DNA from: Erinaceus europaeus
Taxonomy: Eukaryota > Chordata > Mammalia > Eulipotyphla > Erinaceidae
DNA length: 64,000 nucleotides
Assembly: GCF_950295315.1 (NCBI RefSeq)
Contig: NC_080179.1
Span: 72,600,615-72,664,614 of the forward strand
Direction: 5' to 3'
Shown: one piece after another, positions 1 to 11,079 of the stretch
How the letters are laid out: each line of letters starts with the position of its first letter
How positions within the stretch are numbered: position 1 is the stretch's first letter
The notes under the pieces: generated by a model
The model's database searches: none
Told to the model about the DNA's origin: nothing
What the model saw: only the letters and a program-made list of their open reading frames with translations
Program-made: the position numbers and the translations under genes

Positions 1-372
1 ATCTGCCCTCAGGGTTGCAGTGGTCCCCGGAGACTCCCAAGAGAAATCCCCCGAGCTACAGTGCTCCCTCCCAGTCCTCTGCCGGCTGCCCAGCAGCACT
101 CTGCAACCGGCAGAGGAGCCGCCTTCCCAGGCGGAGGACAGTGCCCGGCGCACCCGCCTTGCCTGCCGCCGCCTGGGAAGTCTGGAGCAGCCGCCCGCTA
201 GTCCGTGCCACCTTTACTCTAATTCTTAACCCAAATTAAGTTATAGTCACCTCCTTGGTGTCACCGCTAGGACCCCTTATTGACTGGCCTGCTAAAGGCA
301 GAAAATCCTACCGTTTCCAGAAGATGTGATCAGAGCTCACGCCTAGCAGCTTCTCAGTCCGCCATCTTCAGG
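1..372 (-). mobile_element. Probable L1 5' UTR, running off the left edge
   Basis: This GC- and CpG-rich block changes abruptly to AT-rich sequence after about 372. Near that boundary the + strand reads CCGCCATCTTC (359-369), so the minus strand has GAAGATGGCGG close to its start. That is the YY1-type site expected a few bases inside an L1 5' end. I infer the start of an L1 read leftward out of the window, which would make it close to full length at its 5' end. The short + strand ORFs here look incidental. A gene-associated CpG fragment is the alternative. Confidence 0.45.
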
Positions 373-554
373 GAACCTCAAAAGTTGATAATTTAAAAAA
401 AATATCTAGTTCTCAAAAGCCAATGCAATGCCTTCTGTGTTACATTACATACTATAGTAGTCTAAATTTGAATTCTTTGAGAGGTAGCTATAAAAGTTAG
501 TGTTTCGTTTTTTAATATATATTTCAAAATTAGCACTTAGTTAAATTGAGTATT

Positions 555-832
555 CACTTCTTTTTTAATATTTTATTTATTTATTCTGGATAGAGACAGG
601 GAGAGAAGGGGGAGGTAAGAGAGAGAGAGAGGGTCTGGGTGGGAGTGGAGGGGTGGGGGCGTGTGTGTGGTGGGTGTGTGGGGGGTGTGTGACAGGAGAA
701 AGAAAAGGAGAGAGAGGACACTTCTAGCACTGCTTCACCGCTCATGAAGCGTCCCCCTGCAGGTGGAACCAGTGTCTTGAACTGGGTCCTTATATACTGT
801 ATCACGTGTGTTGAAGGGGAATGCACTTCTGC
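555..832 (-). mobile_element. Older ERI-type SINE with expanded GA/GT tract
   Basis: Antisense copy. The tRNA-like part is at 735-825 (GCTTCACCGCTCATGAAGCG, then CCCCTGCAGGTGG and the degenerate box B region). The body at 590-720 has become GA- and GTGG-rich simple sequence. The A-rich tail appears as TTTTATTTATTTATT near 570. Confidence 0.6.
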
Positions 833-971
833 CTATCCCCTAAGCACTCATTTCTTTAAATGTACTACAATTCATTAACGCATTCACATACATGCACATA
901 CATATATCCTATGAATACGTAAATACATCATATTAATCTCTTATTCAGCGAAACAGCACAAACATTTTCCC

Positions 972-1019
972 ATGGGGTTGTCGGGCGGTAGCACACTGGG
1001 TTAAGCGCACATAGTACAT
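972..1019 (+). mobile_element. ERI SINE head fragment
   Basis: Only the tRNA-like 5' head survives: TCGGGCGGTAGCACACTGGG then TTAAGCGCACAT. The match stops after about 48 bp and sequence without SINE features follows. Confidence 0.6.
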
Positions 1020-1299
1020 GTTCCCATGAAATTGATATATAAGTCTTTCAAGATTAAAATCTGGAAATAAATTTGTGTAGATTTAGTGCACAGGGCCTTT
1101 GTGTTCATCCAGGAATGAATTCAGAAACAACAGAGTTCTTATAAGCAAGCAAAATATATGACAGAAGAAAGTAAACTACACTTCAGGCAAACTCGAGAGA
1201 GGAAGATGCTTGAGCAATTGGCGTTTCTGAAAGGACAAGTACACTCCCACAGAGGCCCAGCAATGAACAGGAGACAGTTTTCCTATGCTTAGAAGGCCA

Positions 1300-1490
1300 G
1301 GTAACAGTGTAGGTTACAATACACGAGAAGCAGAATTCAAACCTCTGACTCCCATCTACAGGGGGATATCTTCATGAAAGGTGAAGTAGTGAGTGCTACA
1401 AGTGTCTCTTTACCTCTCTCCCTTTATATCTCCCCCTTTCCCTTTGATTTCTCTTTGTCTCTATGCAATAAATAAATTATAAAACAAACA
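1300..1490 (+). mobile_element. Degenerate ERI-family SINE
   Basis: Sense copy with weak head homology (CAAACCTCTGACTCCCATCT), the GAAAGGTGAAGTAGTGAG segment, the CTCT-rich body and a terminal CTCTATGCAATAAATAAATT. It is clearly older than the well-preserved copies elsewhere in the window. Confidence 0.55.
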
Positions 1491-1799
1491 GTAAAAGTAA
1501 ATCAATGAACATTTTAAAAAGGACTGAAAATGTGAAAGTTCACCTTCAGCAGACTGAAAATGTGAAAGTTCCAAGGACTATCTTTCTAGGAAAACAAGGT
1601 CTATTATGAAATGATTGTGAAAGGTATAGTTCCCTGTAGACCAGGAAGTAGAAAAAAATTAAGGGATTACATCCTGGCCTGGCCAGTGTACCTGTCTTCT
1701 GCCTACTTCCTAATTTCTAGACTCTAACAATGGGGACAAGATATTTCACAGTTTTTCTTGTTCTTAACAACTTGATGTTTTACATCAGTCTTTATTATT

Positions 1800-2469
1800 T
1801 GCTGGAAATACTGTGAGAACCAGGTTGAGTGGGGTGAAGCCTTTCCCATTGAAAAATGGGGAACTGAGGAAAGGAATCTTCCTGTCATACTCCCTCTTGC
1901 AAGGTTGAGCTTGGAAGAGGTACAGACTCATTTCTTTGCTTCCCTGTCAGAAACCCTGCATTTTTCTACCTCCAGGGGCTCTGCATTCCTTAAAACATTA
2001 AGCTAGCCCCCTGCTGCACCCTGCACTCCTTGAAACAATGGCCCGCCCGCCCTTTTATTATCTACATATCAATGTTCTGCTTTGTCTAACAAATGACTTA
2101 AGTTCTCCTCCCTGTTTCCCCACAGGGTATTATTAATCCTACCAGTTAAACCCCTAGCAACAGTTGCTAAGGAAGCCCCTACCTTTCCCAGCCCCCCTTT
2201 TACCTTTATCTGCCCCTTTCCTAACCATGTATGGTATTGTCAAGCCACTTCCGTTACTGACTTGGGTTTTCTGTGTTCCGGTCTCCAGGAGTGCACACGT
2301 GCTCAGACCGGGAGGCTGACTCTGGCCCTGGTGGTTTTGCAACATGTGGCTTAACCCAGTGTGCTACCGCAGGACTCTGGGATGAATAAAGATTTGAATG
2401 GCCTCACCGCCATGAGCTCGGTTCCTGGGTCATCTCTCTCTCTTTCTCTCTCTCGTCAGTAGCCCAACA
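1800..2469 (+). mobile_element. Solo LTR of an endogenous retrovirus
   Basis: A 670-bp element that begins TGCTGG and ends CCCAACA, so it has TG...CA ends. A near-matching 6-bp target duplication flanks it (ATTATT at 1794-1799, GTTATT at 2470-2475). A polyadenylation signal AATAAA lies at 2385-2390, followed by a CT-rich stretch near the 3' end as expected for R/U5. No internal retroviral sequence or second LTR adjoins it. The left boundary rests on the 5-of-6 duplication match. Confidence 0.65.
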
Positions 2470-2475
2470 GTTATT

Positions 2476-4474
2476 GCCACATCTCACATTTGCAAAATGC
2501 TTTAAGCCTTTTAAAGGAATTATATATTTCACACCTATATATGCATATATACTTTTGTATAAAAATATGACATGTTTTGACATATGGATATTTATGCTTT
2601 CTAATTTAATGATGAAAAATTATAGCAATATATTGCAGCATGAGTAGCAAAATGTTGTCTTTTTAAATCTGTAGTTTAATATGGACCAATCTTTCAAAGT
2701 AAAGTAAAGTATATCCCTTTATCTTTTATAATTTCTTTTTATTAATTCTATTATTCATTTACTTATTGTGAGATATAGAAAGAGAGGAGGAGAAAGAGTT
2801 GGAGACCAGAATCCAACATGGGTCACATATATGCCAAAGCTGCAAGCTATCATATTTTCTTCAGAATTATAGTTACCTTTTTTGACTGTTTTTCATTCTT
2901 GTCATTTAATGTTGAGACTATTGCTCCTCCCTATCAATTAGTCAACAGAGATGGATTCAAAGTGAAATAGAATAAAAGGACCAAAGTTTGTGACATTGCA
3001 CTTAATACTTTCAACTTCTTGTTCTCTGTTAAACTTTGAATAATTTATGAGTTTGTCTATTGAAAATTGTCTTGTCCAGTAAACATAAATTGTGTTTTGT
3101 ACATTGTGTAGCAACATAAATAATTTGCTAAAGAAAAATGGGTCTGAGGAAGAAAACCTAATATCATTCTGGGAATACTTTTAAATATTTACATTGTAAA
3201 TTACAGGCTATTCTTTTTCTAACTCAACAAGACAATGACTTCTACATTTATGTACGGATGGAGTAAGGAGCTATGGTAGTAGTTATTTTCTTTTTTTCTT
3301 ACCAAATTTGGTCATACATTGATATTATGAATAAACTTTAAAATAATTAGTTAAAATGCACTGGGATATTATACATCAGAACTATATTTTAAACATAGTT
3401 TTATAAATTATAAATGAATGATATTGGTCATGTAGTTTTTTTTTATGTGCATTGATGCTCAACCTGTAAATGGAAAATACTACATTTTTAGATGTGAAAA
3501 CAGCTTTGTCAATATAATGTATTCTTTATAAAAGGTTTGAGAGGAAGGTAAAACACTATTGAGTAGGTGACGTGACTTAGTAGTGTATTCAGTGAGTAAA
3601 TGAGTCTGTATTATGCAATAGGCTTTGTATTCAGTCCTGCTGAAATTTTGGTTTTTCTGGAATTCACCTTCTAAAAAGGAATCTATGTTCAGTTGGTATA
3701 TGTGAGGGAAAAACTCTTGAGGCTGTGAATATACAATTGCTTTGTGCTTTTTGAAAATTGATGGCATTTACTTAGCATTTTAATACATACTTGCCTTTTG
3801 ATTTAATGGGGAGACTGAGAGGTTAAGCGACAGTCAGACCATATCCCCATAGTGAAAGCCAATGCCTTTCCATATTGTCCTGTTTCCTGTTAGCATTATT
3901 TATAAATTAGCATTATTTATAAATGCTGAGTAGGAGTCAATCTTTACACATTCTCCTACTGTCTAGCTATTATTCCTAGCAAATCATGCCAAACTGTAAT
4001 ATACAATAGAAAGGCTAAAATGACCACAATAAGTGGGAAACACTTGTATGTTGCTCTCCATGGTGCTGAAGACTGATTGTGGGTTGCAAATTATCTTCTC
4101 TGTCTATGATAGAAAAGATAACTGTGTAATTAGGATTTCAGAACAACATGAAGAATACCTCAGTGTGTAAAGATAAAAAAGGAGATGTTTACAAGAGAGA
4201 TGGTTATTGATTAATATGTGGTTTGATTGATTGATTCATCCCACAAGCATTTCAGGTACAATGAATACTATGCTTGGAAGTCTTGCCTTCACTGTCATCA
4301 TATGAACCTACATTTTTATCCTAGTATTTCCTACTGCATATTGGATAAACTGGACAATAATTACAGAAATATAAAAAGATGTGTATTTTAAACTGTGTTA
4401 GTTGCTAAGGATTACAGTGGTTCGTAGATCATAAGATTAAACTATAAAATAAGATTTTTTTTCAATTTTCACTT
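2476..4474. other. No gene recognised; AT-rich, probably intronic or intergenic
   Basis: I see no convincing exon, RNA gene or intact repeat. A weak SINE-like GA-rich remnant is at about 2770-2850. The minus-strand ORF at 3480-3767 has no recognisable domain and low-complexity composition, so I do not call it. Confidence 0.5.
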
Positions 4475-4487
4475 TCTGTAGTGTTTT

Positions 4488-4755
4488 TTTTCCTCTTGTT
4501 CCACTTGTTTTATTATTGTTGTAGTTATTATTGTTATTATTGATGTCATCGTTGTTGGACAGGACAGAGAGAAATGGAGAGAGGAGGGGAAGACATAGAA
4601 GGGGAGAGAAAGAGAGACACCTACCGACCCTTTTCACCACTTGTGAAGTGACCCCCCTGCAGGTGGGGAGCTGGGGGCTCGAACTGGGATCTTTACTCAG
4701 GTTCTTGCGCTTTGTGATATTTGTGTTTAACCTGCTGCGCTACTGCCCGACTCCC
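4488..4755 (-). mobile_element. ERI SINE with exact 13-bp target duplication
   Basis: Reference-quality antisense copy of the dominant SINE. Read on the minus strand it has a tRNA-derived head with an A-box-like segment, a box B (GGTTCGA-type), the CCCCACCTGCAGGGG segment, a CT-rich body and an A-rich tail. TCTGTAGTGTTTT is duplicated at 4475-4487 and 4756-4768, which marks an L1-mobilised insertion. Confidence 0.93.
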
Positions 4756-4809
4756 TCTGTAGTGTTTTAATTACCGTGTTTATATAGTATTTTTATCATT
4801 TATTTCTAT

Positions 4810-5424
4810 TTCTTTTTTATTTTTTGTTAGTGATTTAATATTGATTTGCAAAATTATGAGATAATGGATATAATGCCACACCTCTTCTCTCTTTGGGCCC
4901 TGATGGAATTGGAGTTCAAAGCTCTCTAGTCATCTTCCCTTAATTTTTCTCCTCCTCTTTTCCTAGTGGCTTAAGGCACTGGACAGGGGAGGTCCCAGGA
5001 TATATTGGTGAGGTCTTTTGCTCGGGAAGGTCAAGATGGAATCAAAGTAGCATCTGCAACTTGGTGACTGAAAGGCAGTGAAATATAAGGCAGGACAAGA
5101 TGTTTAATAAACAGGAACCAGAAAGTAGGAATAGAACAGAAGAGAATAGGGATACTAGTGTGGATAAAAGCTAGAAAGTCTATTTTAGGTATGTTTCTAG
5201 GGGCCCATGTGTTTTTTTTTCTTTCTTTCTTTCTTTGTTTTGTGTGAGCTTCGTAGCTAACATGTAAGTGACCTGAAAATATTGTCTGGGAAGATGGCAT
5301 CAGAGTTGAGAACAGGGCTAGAAAACAGGATTAGGACAGAGAGTAGCTACCAAACTAAAAGAAAATATATAAATAAACTGTATTTATATTAAGGGTTGAA
5401 CTGGTTTGGTAAACAATTAACTGC
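4810..5424 (-). mobile_element. L1 3' UTR fragment
   Basis: Antisense copy of the long hedgehog L1 3' UTR, recognised by shared blocks such as GTAGCATCTGCAACTTGGTG and TATTGTCTGGGAAGATGG, which recur at 22.3, 24.7 and 26.0 kb. An internal TTTC microsatellite lies at 5212-5236. The right end runs into the inverted repeat at 5328-5471. Confidence 0.75.
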
Positions 5425-5471
5425 ATTTATATATTTTCTTTGAGTTTGGTAGCTACTCTCTCTCCTAATCC
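5328..5471. repeat. Near-perfect 47-bp inverted repeat
   Basis: Arm 1 (5328-5374) and arm 2 (5425-5471) are reverse complements with 2 mismatches in 47 bp, separated by a 50-bp spacer. Both arms carry GAGTAGCTACCAAACT or its complement, a block of the L1 3' UTR. The structure therefore probably arose from an L1 inversion rather than as a host hairpin. Confidence 0.9.
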
Positions 5472-5604
5472 AGCCTTTCCTTTTCTTCTTTCTCTGTCTC
5501 TTTCTCTCCCCCTTTCTCTCTCCTATGCTGATTTTCAGCCACTGTCTAAAAAAGAAAAGAAAAATATCTCCTGGGAGCATGAAGCTCAGTGAAGCAATGG
5601 AAAG

Positions 5605-5800
5605 AAAGATCTGCTTGGGGATTAATGGTTTACAGTGACTACTGGGATGTGTGTAAAATTGCTCACTTTTCTGCAAAACACTCTTACCCCTAGCCTAGGT
5701 CCTCCTCCACCATCATGTACCATCATGGGGAGACTTGAAACTCTCCCCACAACTCCAGAGTCCTTTACTTTGGTGCAATACATCAGATCTGCTGACTTTT
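5605..5800 (-). mobile_element. L1 3' UTR fragment, older subfamily
   Basis: Shares the landmarks of the 47.4 and 57.1 kb copies: a TGGTTTACAGT-type start, CAAAACACTCTTA, CATCATGTACCATC and CTTTACTTTGGTGCAATAC. It is truncated at both ends. Confidence 0.6.
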
Positions 5801-6019
5801 ATAAGCATTTCAAATAAAATATGTTAATGTTTTAATCAGATCTTACCTTGAGAAACTCAACTTTCTAATATCAAATGCTGTACTTGAAATCTCTATAATA
5901 TTTCTTGACCATATCATTTTAAGGCATGCTATAGTAGCTTGATTATACCAAAGGGTGAAAATGTGATTTGTATAAATAGGTAAAAATATTTTAACTGCCT
6001 ACATTTCTTTTTTTCTGTA

Positions 6020-6125
6020 ACACTGCTCAACTCTGGTTTGTGGTAATATCAGGGATTGATCCTGGGGCCTTTGATGTCTCAGACATGAAAGTCTTTTTGC
6101 ATAATGCTGTCTCACCAGCCCCTGA
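6020..6125 (-). mobile_element. Second-family tRNA-derived SINE, partial
   Basis: Antisense copy of a SINE whose sense head reads ...ATAATGGTTATGCAAA. Here its complement is CTTTTTGCATAATGCTGTCT, preceded by CAGGGATTGATCCTGGGGCC at the box B position. Confidence 0.65.
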
Positions 6126-6129
6126 ACAT

Positions 6130-6680
6130 TTGCTTTTTACCAAATCTCTATAACAATGACATTTGAAGAGAAATGCAAAAGGACCAATAAAACCAAACTG
6201 AATCAAATCTTTGGATACTGGCTATAGAAGGAAGATTAGCACAGCAGGAGAGCAAACTAGGAGAAAGTATAGAACTTTGGTAGAAGGTAATTGATACTTT
6301 AGTGGACAAGATGTGATGATTTCAAATCTACTCAAAACTTAATCAGAGAATTCAAAGTAAATTCTTGATTTGATGAAAGTCCAAACATTGTTAGAACTGC
6401 AAATCTATAGCTAATATGGTTACAACAATGATAGCAAATCCTATATAGCAGCACACAGCAAAATCATTTGATTTACATGTTACTAGAGTTTTATGTCTTA
6501 ACTGAAACTATCCTCTCTAGAAATTCCTGCCCAACCTACTTCCTTCTACAATGGTTTATTCTTTAAACTTTATGCAATGTCCCTTAGTCTCTTAAGAAAA
6601 TCCTGAAACTCTTGCAATAAATGCCTCTTCCCCAGCATTTATCTGAAGCATGCAAACACATGAGTTCTATAGGATATTTG
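6130..6680. other. No feature recognised
   Basis: AT-rich sequence without a convincing exon, repeat or RNA gene that I can identify. Confidence 0.4.
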
Positions 6681-6684
6681 TACC

Positions 6685-7060
6685 TCTTTATTCATAGATG
6701 CATACTAACAATACCCCAATATAGAATCAATCCAAATCTCCATCAAGAGATGAGTGAATAAAGAAATTCTGGGATATCTTCTCAGCAGAATACTACTTGG
6801 GTATTAAAAAGGATGACATGGTGCCTTTGGAACAAAAGGGATGTAACTCAAGGTGATGAACATGACATGAACCCAACAAGAAGGTTAAAGACCAGATGGG
6901 TTCACTCATATGTGAAATATACAGGACTTCAAAAGACCTGGACAAACATGATAAAATAAGACTAGTTCTTAAACTATTATGTTTTGTTTACTGAAGGGAA
7001 TGAATAGGGTAAGTGAAGGGATAGGTAGGTAGGAGTCTTTGATTAATGGGTACTGACACT
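6685..7060 (+). mobile_element. L1 ORF2 3' end, ancient copy
   Basis: A degenerate version of the L1 ORF2 C-terminal region, including AGAATACTACTTGGGTATTA and GGGTTCACTCATATGTGAAA. Several stops and frameshifts break any reading frame. Confidence 0.7.
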
Positions 7061-7069
7061 TTGATGATG

Positions 7070-7258
7070 GATGTGGCAAAAAAAATTTTTCTTTCACATT
7101 ATTTAGGGGATAGTGGTTTATTTGTTCTCTGCAGAATACTCTTATCCTCAATCTAGACCCTTTCCCACAATCATGCACCAAGACGCAATGCCCCTTCCAA
7201 CCCCTTCCTTGCCCTCTTTTTCTCAAAGTCCTTTGCTTTGGTGAAATAAGGTGGGTAT
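7070..7258 (-). mobile_element. L1 3' UTR fragment, older subfamily
   Basis: Same family as 5605-5800 (AGTGGTTTAT..., AATACTCTTATCC, CAATCATGCACCAAG, GTCCTTTGCTTTGGTG). It lies head-on to the plus-strand L1 fragment to its left, so it is a separate insertion or an inversion. Confidence 0.55.
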
Positions 7259-7389
7259 GGTATATATTATTTATATATTATTTATATAGAGTGTGAAGCT
7301 CTTCCCTACAATTTTATAATATTGTAAATCACTAGTAAATCAATAAGTTATAATAAGAGTTGGATAGCTATGAAGAAAAAGTTAACAGT

Positions 7390-7550
7390 TTACTTGTTTT
7401 TAATGAGAGAGATACAGAGAGAATGATCCAAAGAGAGAGCAGAAAACTGCTCAGCTCTGGGTTCTGATGGTGCTGGGGCTTGAATCTGGACTGTACAGCT
7501 TCAAGCATAAAAGCTTTTGCACAAGCATTATGTTGTCTCCCCGGCCTAAA
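7390..7550 (-). mobile_element. Second-family SINE
   Basis: Antisense copy: GA-rich remnant, CTGCTCAGCTCTGG, a GGGGCTTGAATCTGG box B region and CTTTTGCACAAGCATTATG as the head complement. Confidence 0.65.
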
Positions 7551-7559
7551 GAAAAAAAA

Positions 7560-7780
7560 TCAGGGGGCCATGCAGCGGTGTAACTGGTCAGGAGCACAAA
7601 TTATAGTGCAGAAGGACCCAGGTTCAAGTCTTTGGTCCCCATTTCCAGGGGAAAGTTTCATGAGTGGTGAAGTAGGGATGCATGTGTCTCTCTGTCCCTC
7701 TTCCTCTCTATTCCTCCCTCCCCTCTCAATTTCTCTCTGTCTCTATCCAATAATAAATAAGTAAATAATATTAAAAACAA
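7560..7780 (+). mobile_element. Older ERI-subfamily SINE
   Basis: Sense copy with a degenerate head (GCAGCGGTGTAACTGG), box B CCAGGTTCAAGTC, the AGTGGTGAAGTAGG segment, a CTCT-rich body and a CCAATAATAAATAAG tail. A poorly supported 94-codon ORF crosses it. Confidence 0.75.
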
Positions 7781-7789
7781 AATAATATT

Positions 7790-8028
7790 ATTTACTTTAT
7801 TGTTGTAGTTACTGATGTCATTGTTGTTGGATAGGACAGAGAGAAATGTAGAGAGGAGGGGAAGACAGAGGGGGAGAGAAAGATAGACACCTGCAGACCT
7901 GCTTCACCACCTGTGAAGCGACTCCCCTGCAGGTGGGGAGTTGGGGGCTTGAACCAGGATCCTTACACTGGTCCTTGCGCTGTGTGCCACGTGCGTACAC
8001 TTAACCTGCTGCACTACCGCCCAACTCC
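7790..8028 (-). mobile_element. ERI SINE
   Basis: Antisense copy that keeps the full GTTGGATAGGACAGAGAGAA body, the GAAGCGACTCCCCTGCAGGT segment, GCTTGAACCAGGATCC at box B and the head complement ending CTACCGCCCAACTCCC. I found no exact target duplication. Confidence 0.88.
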
Positions 8029-8029
8029 C

Positions 8030-8645
8030 CCCCAAAACAGAAGAATATTGAAAAGTAAGGTTAATTAGACCGCTGCTGACTTTGTTGAGTTAAAAAATAG
8101 TGTTTGATAGTGGAAAAGGACCTGGAATGGGGGGTAAGAGAGTTTTGCAGAAAATTGAGGAATTTTACACATACATCCACAACAATTGTATTGTAATCCA
8201 TTAATTCCCCCGGGGCGGGGGAAAGGAAAATCCTCTAACCATTCTGTGAGCCCTTGTTAGCATTCCACAACAACAGTATGAAGTGAATTCCACAAGACAC
8301 TTACTTTTTCTATGTTCTCTTTTGCAAGACTGGGGCACACTCAGACCCCACTGTGCTCAGCCATCCTTCACATGCTCTGTGTATGAGCTCCTTTGAACAA
8401 GGTACTTGTGACTAGAACTTTCCTTGGTCATTTCTGACATATGAGATGATCACTATATCATGGGATATCTGTAGGCAGTAATTGTGTAAGAAACGGAGAA
8501 AGGAGGGTAAGACAGAGAAAGGGAGAGAATAAATGCCACAATAATTGTAGCAATATGATGGGAAAAAGCTCAGCATTTTACCTCTTCTGAGAGTATATCC
8601 TTTCTGCAAAAGTATGGTCTTGAGGCTAGGTTGAATGTACACCTT
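8030..8645. other. No gene recognised
   Basis: Mostly sequence that I cannot assign. The 76-codon minus ORF at 8412-8642 has no recognisable domain. Confidence 0.35.
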
Positions 8646-8649
8646 ACCA

Positions 8650-8770
8650 TATAAGGAGGAGAAGCTTCATTAGCAGTGAAACTATGCTTCAAGTGTCTCC
8701 TTTTTTTTCTCTCCTCATTTCCCTTTCTCCTCTCAGTTTCACTAACTTAGAAAATAAGAGAAACAAGGGG
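8650..8770 (+). mobile_element. Degenerate SINE body
   Basis: Retains AGCAGTGAAACTATGCTTCA, GTGTCTCC and a CTCT-rich body. The head is missing or unrecognisable. Confidence 0.45.
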
Positions 8771-10005
8771 TGAAGGGTTGAGAGGAAAGAAAAAGAAAAT
8801 ATTGACAGGAGTGGTGGATTAATCATGCAGGCAGTAACTCTGGTAGCAATAAAAAAAAAAGTACATTCTTGTTCATTTATTTAGAAGCTAATAACAATAA
8901 AATGTAGCACTCATGAAAGCAAAATCTTTGCATTTCTTTCTGGCTTACTGTTTTCTTCCTGATACATGGGTTAAGCCACTAACACATATTTAGTAGGTGA
9001 TATACTAGACACCAGTTCCAGGGACGCTGCCTTTATTTTTGTCTTTGTCTTCAGAGCCTATCCCCAAGTATTTAGCTCACTGTAGCTTTCACAGAAGCCA
9101 GTAGGACCCAGTTATAAAGGTCTCATAGGCTATTCTCTAAAAGTAATGAAAATTCACTGTATTATTATAATTAGAAAAAACATTATTAGGTCTTCATTGT
9201 TGGGAAGGAAAATCTGGCTTTCTGTTTCTTAATAATGTTTTCTTCATGCTGGTACTCATTCGCTCTCTACTGTTGCTTTTTAGAACTCTGCTGTTCTCAC
9301 TATGAAAAAAGATAACACAGATTTAAGGAGTGTCTTTGTATTTGAATGACAAAGCAGAAAACCCTCCCATATAAGCCTCACCCCTAAGGAGCTCACTAAT
9401 CAGTAGACCTGGGAATGAGGCATTTTAGACCATCCAGCCCAAACTGATCCAGGGAGAGCAGAAACCCATCCAGACAACCTACATAACCTTGAGAAATTAC
9501 AGGGGTTTCTTGTATTGAGCCATTACACTTTGGGACAGTGTGTTATAAAGTATAAGGAAATAATTCCTGGCTAGTAATACCCAAGGAGAAAAGTTGGAAG
9601 TACTTAGATATGTTGTCACAATTCACATATGCTGTTTACTGGCTTGACTTTGTTGTTAAATATTACTCATGTGTTAGAATGTTTGCCCCAAACCTCATTA
9701 ACTAATGTGAGGATAGGGACCTTTTCTTTCCCCAGGTTATATAACTAAGTGGGTGAGAGTTCCAAGTTTTTATCTCGTGATTCTTAGCTTTTCTCAGTTA
9801 TGTCATGCAGAATGAGTGGTCTGGATGCAGAAATGGAGCTCACAGGAATACATGAGAACCCACAGATAGACGCACTAGTGAAATCAGTCTGTCCTCACAC
9901 AGGTTCACAAGTACCCCTGGTAGACAGCATCTAATTGGCTGTGAGGTAGAGCTGACAGGCTGGATAGCATTAAGCATGTTTAATCACCCTCAGTCCTTAT
10001 TGGGC
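8770..10005. other. No feature recognised
   Basis: AT-rich sequence of ordinary composition with no supported exon. It may contain old repeats beyond recognition by eye. Confidence 0.35.
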
Positions 10006-10009
10006 TGGG

Positions 10010-10150
10010 TTGATAACTCAGTATGTTGAAGGACAGAACTTGCATGCACGAGGCCTCAGAGATCCCAGGTTCAATTCTTAGTATCCTTTATACTAGAGTT
10101 GGACAGTGCTCTGGTCTCTCCCAATTCTTTTTCATTCTCTTTCTCCTTCC
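10010..10150 (+). mobile_element. Second-family SINE, degenerate
   Basis: Reads GCTGGGTTGATAACTCAG at the head, GAGATCCCAGGTTCAATTCT across box B and GACAGTGCTCTGGTCTCTC before the CT-rich end. Confidence 0.6.
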
Positions 10151-10222
10151 TTCCATGACAGGAATAGAACAATTATCCTATCAATTTAGATAGTTGATTC
10201 ATGAAATTATATAAAGATATCA

Positions 10223-10432
10223 TGTCGGGGGCTGGGTGGTAGCACACCAAGTTAAATGCACAAGCACAAGGACCCACACAAGGATCCTGGTTTGAGTCCC
10301 TGGATCCCCACCTGCAAGGTTGTTGCTTCACAAGTGTTGAAGCAGATATGCAGGTGTCTATCTTTCTCTCCTCCTTTCTACGCTCTCCTCCTCTCTCTGT
10401 CCTAGCCTTTAATAAAAAAAAAAATGGGGAAA
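10223..10432 (+). mobile_element. ERI-family SINE, sense
   Basis: Head GGGGCTGGGTGGTAGCACAC, box B TGGTTTGAGTCC, CCCCACCTGCAAGG, a CT-rich body and an A-rich end near 10415-10432. Confidence 0.8.
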
Positions 10433-10584
10433 AAAAGGCCTCTAGGAGAGTGGATTCACATGGGGGGGATCATGTGTACAAACTGCCTTTCATGAGGATA
10501 GCAAAAAAATTTACATTATATGAAGTAACGAATAATAATTTATGATTGTAGAACATAGTTCTTAATATTTTTGAAATAGCTATC

Positions 10585-10617
10585 TCACACACACACATAC
10601 ACACACACAACCACACA

Positions 10618-10649
<32 letters not shown>
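10585..10649. repeat. (CA)n microsatellite
   Basis: Interrupted CA dinucleotide array of about 65 bp. Confidence 0.97.
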
Positions 10650-10744
10650 ATTTTTGCTGAATAAGCCAAGAGGGAGCTAAGAGAAATGAAGAAAAGAAGT
10701 CCTATTTATAAGTAAGAACAGAAAGAAGAGGCCAGAGAAAATAG

Positions 10745-10872
10745 CAATATTTATGCAAAAGATGCTCATGCTTGAGGGTCCAATCCCCTGCATTACCTCA
10801 AGTCAGAGTTGAGCAGTCTTCTGGTCTGTCTCTGTTTCTCTCTCTCTCTCTCTCTCCCCCATATATATATGA
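10745..10872 (+). mobile_element. Second-family SINE, degenerate
   Basis: TCCAATCCCCTGCATTACC at box B, AGTTGAGCAGTCTTCTGGTC, then a CT microsatellite in place of the body. Confidence 0.55.
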
Positions 10873-10894
10873 ACAAAAACAAAACAAAAAACAA

Positions 10895-11075
10895 GGAGGC
10901 TAGGCAGTGGCACTCCTGGTTTAGCACACACATTATAGTGTGCAAGAACCTGGGTTCACACTCTCAGTCCCCACTTCATGAGTAGTAAAACAGTACTACA
11001 GGTGTCTATCTCTTGCTTCTCTCTCCATCTCTATCTGTCTCTATCCAAAATAAAATATTAAATAAATGAAGACAA
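10895..11075 (+). mobile_element. Older ERI-subfamily SINE, sense
   Basis: Head GGCTAGGCAGTGGCACTCC, box B TGGGTTCACACTC, TCCCCACTTCATGAGTAGT, CT body and a CCAAAATAAAATATTAAAT tail. Confidence 0.7.
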
Positions 11076-11079
11076 AAAT

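Noticed and set aside
6685..7258. Second twin-primed L1
   Set aside because: Plus-strand ORF2 lies left of minus-strand 3' UTR, the reverse of the order that twin priming gives, and no target duplication was found.
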